DNA of 64,000 nt from Thiohalocapsa sp. PB-PSB1 (lineage in GTDB: Bacteria; Pseudomonadota; Gammaproteobacteria; Chromatiales; Chromatiaceae): NCBI GenBank assembly GCA_016745215.1, contig CP050890.1:5704001-5768000 (forward strand). The letters run 5' to 3'. Numbering within the stretch: the first letter of the stretch is position 1; every line of letters begins with the position of its first letter. The translations under genes were made by a program, and so were the position numbers. The notes beneath the pieces were generated by a model. That model made no database searches, had not been told where the DNA came from, and was given only the letters and a program-made list of their open reading frames with translations. Positions 46,901-58,900 of the stretch are shown here, piece by piece.

Positions 46901-49900
46901 TCTGCACTTGTGCGTTGTCGTCCCGCATCCCCTGCCGGGCAGCCTCCTGTTGACCCACACGCGGTTGTGCGTCCAAGGCACCACCGGAATCCTGCATCTC
47001 GATTGCTTCCCCGGCTCGAGTCAAGACGGCTTCGGCATCACCCTCAATGGACTTTGCTTGGATCGATGCTCTGATTCTGGATTTATCCCCGTAGGTCACT
47101 ATGAGCTGATTGATCTCATGCCATGCGAGTGCCTGCTCGAATGCCTCGATTCCGGCATCTGCCGGCAGGGGGAGCATACCTACCGTATTCACCAGCCGTG
47201 CACGCGTCTGTGCATCGACCTGCATCGTGCCGTCCGCCCACAGTGGCCAGTCCAGTGCGATGGTTTGCCCCTGACGTTGCAGCCTGCTGCGAAGCCCTTC
47301 CCGCCAAGAAACAAAATTGTCCATAAAGGCATTTGCGTATGAGTAGTCTGTTTGGCCGATATTGCCACCAATTCCGGCCAAGGATGAAAACAGCACAAAA
47401 AAATCCAATTCACAGTCTTTGGTCGCCCTGTCCAGATAGTAGGTGCCGTACACCTTTGGCGCCAAAACCGCTCGAAACTCTTCTGCCCTTTTGGACGCGA
47501 GCAAGCCATCCTGGATAACGCCTGCAGCATGGATGACGCCATGGATTCGGTCGTAACGTTCCAGGGTCTCGGCGACCAGTGTTTCCACCTGCGCCGCATC
47601 GGAAATGTCTGTGCGACGGTAAATCACCTCTGCCTGGCCTTGATTCAGCTGATCGATTCTCTGACGCTGGCGCTCATCCAATTCCCGTCGCCCGATCAGA
47701 ATCAGTCTTCCCCGGTGCTTTCTGGCCAGGTAGTCGGCAATGATCAAGCCGATCCCTCCGGCCCCGCCTGTGATCAGGTAGACGCCAGCCTGCCGCAACC
47801 TCAGGCCGGAATCCGTCAACTGCTGCTGATCGATCTCCCTGAGCCGATGTACCCAGCGCAGACCATTGACGTATCGAACCTCGATATCCTCGGGGGCGTT
47901 GAACTCATCGATCGCAACGTCGACCAGGGCAACGTCGGCAAGGGTGTCCAAATCTGCAATGGCAACCGATTTATATCGCAGCGTCCCATTTTCCATGCGC
48001 GCCGACTTGGCAAATCCACTGACCCCGGCATATTGAGGCTGAGGGCAAGCGTCAGTGTCGACATACATGTAGACTAGATCGATATCCGGACGCGGTTGTC
48101 TTGCCTGAATCGCCTGTGTCAGGTAGAAGAGCGAGAAGACGCCCATTGCCAGGCCTTGTTCCAGCAACGCCTCGGTTGATATACCGTCACTTGCTGACCA
48201 AATGTGGGCGATTTGGTTCGGGAGGTTGTCTAGCCTCTCGACGATCGCATCCATCAGCTTGACGTACTGAAGTGGCTCGCGAGGGTCGATGACGTATCGA
48301 TCTGGACCCAACACCTGATACTTTTCCCCTGGTGTCACCAGGATCGTGTTGGCACCGAATTCGTCCTTGAAAGCCTTATACCGATCCACGTCCCTGTCAA
48401 AAAGCAGCAGGGTGCCAGATGCCGAAGAGCGTTCGGATGCGAAAACTGCACTTTGCTCCCACAGCTGCCTGAAGTACAGCAACCCTTGCATCGGTCGACC
48501 GGAGGCCTTTGCCTTGACGACGAAGTCCGTCAGTCCGACTAGAACCTTCCCTTGTCGATCACAAATCGACAGATTGAAACGAATAGTCTCCGGATCGGGG
48601 CTGTGTGACCTTGTTGCATATACGTAGACTTGGTCGCCGAGTGTCGCAAAGGGCTCCAGCATTCCCAGCGCATAGGGTAAGTATGTGACCCCATCCGACG
48701 TATCCGGCCTTAATCCCAACGTAGTCTGCAATGCGCCATCGACCAAGGATGCATTGAGCGTCCAATCGGTCGCTGCCGAAACGGGCAAGCGCAGTTGCGC
48801 CAAGGCTTCGAGCGGGTTTCGGTGGAGTATCTGTATCGGCTGAAACAGCGGGCCGTACTGCATGCCAATCTGGCGAAATTTCTCATAGCATTGTTCGCCG
48901 GACCAGGTGGTCGTGCAGCGACTCCGCACGGCGTCGATATCGATCGCCTCCTGTTCCACCTTTGCCGTCGCCGACCGCGCAGCAAACGTAAGGTGCCCTT
49001 TGGCGTATACCTGTTTCGCTGCGTCGTCCAGCCCGCCACTGCTCACCTCGAATCTTATCGTCTCTGTACCCTTGTTCTTCACATACAGCGAGACGTAGAG
49101 ATCGACCGGCTTATCCGATATCAGCAGCGGCTTCAGCCATACCACGTCGTGGATGCTGGTGACGCCAGGGCGCCGCTGCACCAAATTGCCAGCGGCGAGG
49201 GCCATCTCCAGAAACATGACACCCGGTGCCAGCACCTGGTTGTCGAGCCTGTGGTCGACAAGAAACGGTTCTCCCGGGGCTAATCTTTTCCTGAAGCGCA
49301 GGCATTCCAGGGTCGATTCGTTCGCGTCCAACAATGGATGCAGCGCTCCGAAGGCGCCAATGCGCGCATCGCCTGTCGTCCGCTCAACCGGCGGACTTGG
49401 TATCCAGAACCGCCTTCTCTCGAATGGATAGGTCGGAAGCGGTACGCGTTTAGGACTATAACCGCGATGCAATAATGCCCAATCGACATCCAATCCAGCC
49501 ACCCACAGCCGACCCAGCTTGTCCAGCTTGCCGTCGTCGACGACAATCCGAACAAAGGCTTCGCCTTCCCGGCCATCGACAAGCAACCCAGTCGACCCCT
49601 GTCCCATCGACACATTCGCTTGAACAAGCTCCGCAATCTCCGCTTCACCCACCAGGTACCTTGACAGTTTGTCTTGCAACTCGGAGAAGCTGCGTACAAC
49701 CACGGCAAGCCGCTCTTCCATCGGGGATCTCCCGACTTGCAAGCTGTAGGCTAGGTTACGCAGGGTATAGTCGATGGTCTGTCTTTCCTCGCATGGTTCT
49801 CGCACGCTGTCTGGCGATCGCCCTGCCGCGACCAGGTTCGCCAACGCCCACAGGGTCACCTCAGTACCCAACTCCCCCGGTGTCAGCACCAGCGAATAGC

Positions 49901-52900
49901 GTTCGTCGATCGCCTGACAGATTGCGCTCAAGGCAAGGGGGTCGCATCCGAAGTCGGCCAAGGGTTCATGGACATCGATCTCATCTTCCCACACATTCAG
50001 TACCCGCGCGGTCATAGCCATGAGCGCTCTCGCTATGGCTGGCATCGCGCTGGATTGCTCCTCGCGCTGCGCGGGCTTTATGTCGATGGTATCGATGAAC
50101 TCGGCGATCTGGCTAACATGCCGATTCAGCCGTTCCTTGTTTTTTCCTGACAACACAATCAACTGGGGGGCATCATCCAACAGGGGTGCAGCATCGCCTG
50201 GTATCACCGTCCCTTCCGCCTCGGCCGAATACTCCTCTACAATCACATGCGCATTCGCTCCCCCAGCTCCAAACGAACTGATACCGGCGCGACGTGGATA
50301 CCGCTGCTCTTCGCCATCGACCAGCAGTATCGGTTGCCTCCATTCAGCCAAGTCCTGTTGGACGTGAAACGGACTTTCTCCGAAATCGATGTAAGGATTG
50401 AGGCCCTGGCTGTTGATTGATGGAACCAGCTTCCGATGCCGTAGACAGAGTAGTACTTTAGTGAGGCTCGCAATTCCAGCGGCCGACTCGAGGTGACCGA
50501 TGTTCGACTTGACTGAACCCAATGAACAGGATGCAACTCCTGCTCCACGCGCCGGAAATGCCTTCTTGAGTCCCGCGATTTCGATTGGGTCTCCCAGAGA
50601 CGTGCCCGTACCATGTGCTTCGATATAACTCAGGGTAGCCGGATCGATTGCCGAATTCCTCAGGGCGGCCTCGATCAAAGCAGCTTGCGCACCTGGGTTC
50701 GGCACCGTGTATCCACTCGTCTTTCCATCCGAGTTGATCCATGATCCTTTGATGATTCCGAGAATGGAATCTCCGTCCGCAATCGCCTGATTCAGCGGCT
50801 TGAGCAAGACTGCCCCGACGCCTTCGCCGGGGACGAATCCATCCGCTTCTTCTCCAAAACTCTTGGTGCGGTCATCTGCCGCAAGCATGTTGAACGAGCA
50901 CAGCCGTGCATAATGCGTTGCGTCTAAAATGAGGTTGACGCCACCGGCGATCGCGGAATGACACTCCCCACGTTTCAGGCTTTCGCACGCTAGGTGTAGT
51001 GCCGTCAATGAGGAAGAGCACGCAGTATCGATCGCCATACTCGGCCCGGTCAGACCAAAAATGTAGGAAACGCGGTTGGCGATGGACCAGCTGGCCGCAT
51101 TTGCAGCTGTCTGTTGTCCCTTTGCGATCGCCGTAGCAGCCAAACGATCGTAATCCGTGCTCATTGCGCCGACAAAGACGCCGATCTGCCTTTGTGACTG
51201 GGAGAATTTCTTCGCGTCATAACCGGCCGTCTCGAATAAGGCCCAGACCGCTTCCAGGAAGATCCTCTCCTGGGGGTCCATCGCCTCCGCTTCCCTCGGG
51301 GAGATGGCGAACAGCAGCGGATCGAACTTGTCGATATCCCTTACAAAACCACCCCATTTAGTATAGCTTTCGCCTGGTCGTGTCTCGCTCCGTTCATCCC
51401 GGAAGTGTTCCCGCCAGTCCCATCTCTCGCTTGGGATTTCGCTGATGCAGCTTTTCCCAACCTGCAAATTCTCCCAGAACTCTTCCAGATTCTGCGCATC
51501 TGGATAACGACCCGTCATACCGACGACGGCGATTTCCGGGTCCACCGTGGCGGGTTTTTCCGTCAGGCCAGTCTCCCGGGCTTGCACAGGCGGCGCCAGG
51601 TCTCTCTTCCCCACTGAAATCGAAGAGTGGGCAGGCTCCAGAGCCACAGCAACCGCGTCCTGGCGACCTTGCTCTGACGCCCCTCCAAGCCGCTTTCGAA
51701 GCGTCTCGATCAGGCGATCCTTATGTTCTTGGACGAAGAACTCCGTCAGCGCACCAAGGGTATTATGCTCGAATAGCGTGGTCGCCGGGATCTCACCCAA
51801 ATCCTGCGCGAAACGCTTGTTCAGTTCCAAACTCACCAAGGAATCGACGCCGTAGCGCTCGAGCGTGGACTGAGCATCGAGTTTCGCCTTACCGATCTTC
51901 AGCACCTCGGCGAAAACATCTTTGACATAGTCCAGTGTCTGCTGATTCAACTCATCCATGTCCTCCGTGTCCTCCATGTCCTGTGCGTTTGTTGGTGTTA
52001 TCGATCGCCTACCCTCGATTTCGGATACCGATTCGAACTCCTTGATGAAGTACTCTGCCAACGCCTTGATCGTATTGTGCTCAAACAGCAAGGTGGCGGG
52101 CAGGTTGCCATAGTCTTGTTCGAAACGCCTATTGAGTTCGAGTGCCACCAGAGAATCTACCCCGTAACGCTCCAGCGTGGCCTCGAGTTCCATCCTCTCT
52201 TTGCTCAGCTTCAGCACTTCCTGGAAAACACCTTTGATATAGTCGACGGTCGCTTCGAAAACCTCATCCGAAGGTCGTCCTGTGCCCTCCCCTGCATGCG
52301 TCAAACCGGTTTGCCCGCCTTGCTTGACGCGCACATCGGTCAGATCCTGGAGCCCTTTGGTATGTTGTACTGCGCTGGGTCGTACTTCCGCTGCCAGGTC
52401 TCTGTATTGGTCTGCCAACTCTGCTTCTGGCACATCCGGCACTGCTTTTCCAGTGACTGGCGCAGACTCTACCCAGACCTCTCCATTGCTTTCTGCCACG
52501 ATCACACACTGCTGCATCGCGGCTTTCGGGCAACCGTCCCGGCCGAAAGACCGTACCCCCTGAAAACCCGATTCGTTCAGAACCTGGTCCCATTGTTCCA
52601 CACCCAATAGAGGGGCATGAGGCAGACGCATCGCTGCATCTTCGTAGAGCCACCAACCATCGGTGAAGCCGAACGTCAACGTCGCAAAATCCTGGCGCTG
52701 AACGACCTCGTTTAGAACCAGCAGACCATGCCTCTTCAACAAACCCTTGGTGTGTCGCAGTGTGAGTTCGAGTCGTTTTGTCGCATGCAGGACATTGGTT
52801 GCAAAAATCAAATCGATACGATCTGGCACAAAGCCTTGCGCAACCGGATCCTCCTCGATGTTCAATACGGTAAATTCCACGAATGGATAGCGCTCGGCGT

Positions 52901-55900
52901 ACCCCTGTCGTCCGTGCTCTGTGAATCTTGCCGAGATATCCGTATAGCAGAATCGCACATTCGTGGCGAAGGGGGCGATTGCATCGAGCACAAATCGGCT
53001 GCTACCCCCTGTACCGGCCCCTATCTCGAGTATCTCGACGATCGCATTCGGGTCACGCTCGACGCGTTGACGTACATAGCTTGCAATCACCGAGCTCAGC
53101 AGTTGATTGAAGTAGTTCGTAATCGGATCGCCTTGGTAGATCGGCTCCACCAAATCCATCGTGCCACCGGGGAACAGCACCTCCGGGTACTGGATCTTAC
53201 CGCTCAACAGCGCCATGCACGCCTGCAGACAGTCCCACATCAGTCGAACGTGCCCGGCCAAGTTTGGCCAACGTTCACAAAGCGATTGCCTATGGTCATC
53301 CAGATTCTCCAGAACCCGGCTCGAGGAAGGATCTCCGATCTTCTCGCTCACCCGTAGGATGTGTTGATCGACGGTTACAAAACCAGCTCGTTCGAGAATA
53401 TCGATCAGCGCCTCGTAAAGCCGCCTGTACCTTGGCATCTGCACATTCAAACGCACCGCCAGTTCGTCGAGCCGATAGCGCTCAGACGGCTTCTGCAAGA
53501 CACCTGAACGATGGAAAGCATCGAGCAGTAGTAGAGTTCCGAACTCCGTGACCCTAATGAAGCCTTCATCCTGAGACGAAAATAACCGCGCATCGACTTC
53601 CAGGCGATGGAGATCGGGTGTGACAGCGGTTGCCAGCTGGGGTATGGTCGCAGGATAGAACTGCATGTAACCATGCTGGTCCAGGCCCTCGCTGACCAAG
53701 ACATCCGCATCCAGCTTAAGCGGAATGACCTGCGTGGCCTCTCGGCTCTGTAGCATCCGTTCCACCACGGCCATGCCTTCCTCGGGCTCGATCGATTGTA
53801 TTCCTTGGGCCGCTGTTCGCCGACGATAGTCATCGGTCGCGACGATACCGACATTGCCCCAATACCCCCAGTTGATCACCTTCGCGGGGTAGTCATCACG
53901 GCTATTCAGCGCTTGCGCGAAGGCATCCTTGAAGGTGCTGCCAGCCGCATAGTTCGCCTGCCCTGCATTGGTCGAAAACGCCTGCACAGAGGAGAAGAAC
54001 AACATGAAGTCCAGATCTTCGTCCTCAAGCACCTTGTGCAATATCACGCTACCCTGGACCTTGGGCGCCAACGCCTCGCGCAGCCTGTCTTCGTCCATGT
54101 TGGCGAAGACCCGATCACGCAGCACGATGGCCGAGTGGATCGCGCCGTCGATGCGACCAAACCGCAGCTTTGCCCGGTCGACCGCTGCCCGCATGCTTGC
54201 CATATCCGTTGCATCCGCCTGGATGTACAGCACCTCGCCACCCTGCGCCTCGATCTCCTCCAGCGCCGCCTGCTGCCGATCCGATAACTCACTGCGTCCA
54301 AGCAACAGCAAACACGCCCGGTATGTTCTCGCGAGGTATCTTGCGAGCACCAGCCCGATGCCGCCTGCACCGCCGAGAATCAAATACACACCTCGTTGCT
54401 TCAAGAGTGTGTCGGCGAAATGGGCCAATCGGACCCTGGTCAACTCACGAGTGTATCGGCGCCCGTTGCGTATCGCTATATCCTCGCCATTTTGCCCCGC
54501 TTCCGTCATCACCGGACGGATCAGGTGGCACAGTGCCTCTTCGTCCACCTCCGCTGGAAGATCGCCCAGGCTCAGGTCGATACATCGTACCCGAAGATGT
54601 ATATACTCCTTCTCGAGCGCTTTGATGAATCCATACTGACTGGCTGCAAAGGGCTGAGCATGTCCCCGTTCACCGTCTTGTGTCACCACAAAGACGTCGT
54701 TGGTCACCACCCGGACCTCGAGCGGGCGCTCCAGCAGCCCACGATGACGCATCGCCTCGAGCATGCGGAACAGCGACAACACACCGCGTTCCTGGCTCAG
54801 TGCGAGCGCGTCGAGGTCGTCGATAGCGATCGGTTTGCTGGTGATTCCGCCGAGGTAGTATATAATCTCCGGCTCACCCAGCAGCTCCGGCTGCATTTGC
54901 CATACCTGGCGGTCGGTGACATCGATTTCCCAGCTGGCATCATCCACTCGCCGCGTTTGCGAACCCAGATAGACTATACGCGGCTCGTACTTGTGATGGC
55001 ATAGCCTCACCACCGCCTCGCCCCATTCCCGGCTCGGCGCGACAATCAACAGGCGCTGGGCATGAACGGGGTAATCCGCGCCGCTGTGCGCGATTGGCCG
55101 CGCGACCCACCGTGGGTAATACAGCATGTCCTCCAAGAGATCGTCTGGGCCAGCCACGGCTTTGAGCGCTAAGTTGTTGAACCCCACGCACAGCTTGCCG
55201 TGCTTGTCGGTGAGAAGAATGCGGAACTTCAGCCGACTCACCTGTTGGACATAGGCGAACATCTCGTCCTGCAGCGGAGCAAGCAGCTCGATCTCATCCA
55301 CCGAGAAGGGCACCAGGGTCTGGTTCGAGTGAAAGTGCCGCCCCGTTCCCACCGCTGCTATGGTCTGTATCGCGCTGTCCAGCAAGCTGAGATCCAGCTT
55401 ATACGTCGATAATTCCCGAGCGAATTGTACAGGCCTGACCAGCCTGGCGAGCGCCTCGTCCTGCGCACCCCAGATTGCGGCGATTCCTTGGAACAAGGGG
55501 CCATGCTGTATGCCGTTGCCACGTAATGCGCTGTAAATGGTTTCTTGGTCTCCGAGGTAATTGCAACGGTTGCGTATTTCATCGATGCGTATGTCTTGCG
55601 CCGCTAGTTCAGCCGCTTCGAGGGTGCCCGTCGCATGCACCAGAGTGCGATTCTCTTGCTGGCTTTGTACTGTATAGCGCAGGCGGTCGCCTTCCGGTTC
55701 GATCCTTACCTGGATGTTCAGCACGCTGTCGGACAAGACAATCGGTCGCAACCAAAGCACCTGCGTGAATCTGGTCGGTGGCTGGTCTTGCAGTAACAAG
55801 GCCGCCGCGTAGGCCATCTCCAGATAGGCCACCCCCGGCATGACCGGGCGATCAAGAACCTTATGCTGCCGCAGTAGTATGTCTTCTGCCCCCAGCGTTT

Positions 55901-58900
55901 TCGAAAACACGACCCCTCCGCCCATGCTACCCTGGAGGTCGATCGAATCGATCAATGGATGCAGACGCCCCGCGGGCTCGTTCGCCTGCGCAGCGGTTGG
56001 CTCCATTCGATGCTCGTAATGTTCATCGGCAAACGGGTAGGTTGGCAGCGATACCCTTCTTGGCATTGCAACATCCGACCTTGGGTGCAGCAGCTGCCAA
56101 TCCACCGGCAAGCCTGAGACCCATTGCTCGGCCAACGCGTCGAGTTTGCCATCTGCCATCAACTGCGTCACAAGGGTCGCAGCGTCCTCCACTTTGCTCC
56201 AACGTTTGGGGTGTCTATTTGCACGCTTGGTGTTAGCTCGGTATAGCTCGGCAGCGGAGTCTTGTCGTTCGACAAAGGCGCGCAGTTTCCGTTTGAGCCC
56301 ATCCAGATCGTCTACTATCACCGCCAAGCGTTCTTCCAGCGCCTCGCGACCGGTCTGCAAGGTGTAGGCTATATCCCGCAGGGACACATGCTGCGCAGGG
56401 TCGGTCTCCAAGAATGCACTCAGTTTGCTTGCGTATCGGACGAGTTGCATCTCGCTGTTGGCCGACAGAACGATGAGCTGCGGCTGGTCCGATGGGCTGC
56501 TCGATACCGGCGCGACATACTCTCCTACCACCAGATGTGCGTTCGTGCCGCTGAAGCCGAATGCGCTGATCGCAGCGCGCCTGGGGATCCCAGGTCGTGA
56601 TTCCCAGTCGCAATAGTCGGTATTTACATAGAAAGGGCTGTCATCGAAGTCGATATGCTGGTTGGCTTCGCGGTAGTGCAGGGAGGGCACCAGCTTCTGG
56701 TGCTTCATACAGAGTAGGATCTTGATCAGGCCCGCGACACCCGCGGCCAGTTGCGTGTGCCCGATGTTGGTTTTTACCGAGCCGATCGCGCAATAACCTG
56801 TTACAGACGTGTAGTGCCGGAAGGCATCGGTCAGCGCCTGGATTTCGATTGGATCGCCCAGTGCGGTACCGGTACCATGCGCCTCCACGTAGCTGATCGT
56901 CTCGGGGTCGATACCAAAGCGGTCATAGACCTCGCGCTCGAGCTCGGTCTGCGAGGGCGCGCTGGGAGCCGTGATCCCATTGGTCTTGCCATCCTGGTTG
57001 ATGCCGCTGCCTTTGATCACGCCATAGATGTGGTCGCCATCACGTTCTGCATCCGTCAAGGTCTTCAGCACGAGTACGCCCACAGCCTCACCGGGCACAA
57101 AGCCATTCGCGCGCTGATCGAAAGCAAAACACTTGCCGTCCTTGGATAGCATGTTCGCCTTGCTGGCCAGGATGTGGTATTCGCGGGTGGTTTGCAGGGT
57201 TACACCGCCGGCGAGCGCCATGCGGCTGTTGCCTAGCCACAGGCTCTCGCAGGCCAGATGGATGGCGACCAAAGACGAGGAGCATGCCGTATTGATGGCA
57301 AGATTCGGGCCTTTGAGATTGAGCAGGTATGAAATTCGCGCCGCCAGAATCGGTGCCGCATTCCCGGTGAAGTAATAGGCATCCGGATGGACATGATTCG
57401 CATCCAGCTTGGAGCGGTAATCACCGTCGTAACAGCCGACGAATACGCCGCATTTGGCGTTTTGTAGCGAGTTGGGTGCATATCCGGCGTCTTCCAGCGC
57501 GGTCCATGCCGACTGCAGGAAGAGGCGCTGTTGCGGATCCATCAATTCGGCTTCACGCGGGGAGATATTGAAAAACAACGGGTCAAAGCGATAGACATCG
57601 GACAAGAAACCGCCCCATTTGCTGTAACTACGGTTGGGGATGGACGGGTCGGGGTCATAGAATCCATCCAGCCTCCAGCGTTGGGCCGGTATCTCGCGAA
57701 CCGAGTCGCGCCCTTGGCATAAATTGTTCCAATAGGTCTGAACGTCTTCGGCATCCGGGAAGATTCCGGACATGCCGATGATTGCGATATCCTCGAACGG
57801 GCGGGCAATCCTGGATTCGCCGGTGCGATTGGGCAAGCAAGAAGCGAGGATCTGCTCGACCCGCTGCGTCGAGCGCTGGGTGTCCGGGTCCTGGCCGGGG
57901 TCTTGGCTGGTTGTGGCTGCCTGTCGAGCTGCATCCTGACCCTTCGAAGACGTCCTCATGGCTAAAGCTATTTCCTTTGGGAACCGATCGCCAATGTGAT
58001 CGAACAATTCCTGGATGCTGGGGTAATTGAATAGATCGGTCGCGCGCAATTCGATTCCCAAGCCTTGGTTCAGATGCCGGATCAATGCGACCGAGAGAAT
58101 CGAGTCGACACCGAAATCGGTGAAGGGCGTATCGAAGTCGAGCGCATCCTGTTCGAGTTGCAGCACCTCGGCAAAGGTATCGAGCAACTGCTCGCGAAGC
58201 CAAGCCGGCAATTGGTCGGAGTCGTCGGTGGATGGCGTCGTCTGCGGTTGCGTCGAGTGATCTGGCTGATGGGTATTTTCCAGTGCAGAGATCCTGGTGT
58301 GTTGCCGATCGCAGGCCTGGGCGGGCGTTTGCTGGGTTGCGTCGCTTTCGGCGATCAGAATGTGCTGTGGAAAATCGCAGCAGTCGTCCGGCGGACCGCT
58401 CCAGGCGACATTGGCGAACCCTTCGTCCCGCAGCAGGTTCTCCCAGGTTCTGGTAGACAGCAGCGGGCTGTGTGGCAGACGCAGGTCGGGGTCACGATAC
58501 AGCCACCACCCCTCCAGCAGGCCGAAGGTCATGGTCGCGAACGGCTGCACCCGAGTGACTTCGTTCAGGATCAACAGACCCCGCGGTTTCAGCAATGCCC
58601 GGGTATTGCGCAGGGTCCGGTGCATGTCCTGGGTTGCATGCAGGACATTGGCCGCTATCACCACATCCATGCTGTGCGGCGTATAGCCTTGGGGTTGGAT
58701 GTCGCGTTCGATATCGAGCAGGCTGAACGCGACGAAGGGATAGGCCGCGCCATAGGTGGTCTTGCCATAGTGGGTAAACCCTTTGGAGATGTCCGTATAG
58801 TGATAACGGATGTGGGTGGCCCAGGGTGCCAGCGCTGCCAACAGACTTGCCGTGCTGCCGCCGGTGCCCGCTCCGATCTCCAGGATTTCGATCGGCGCTG

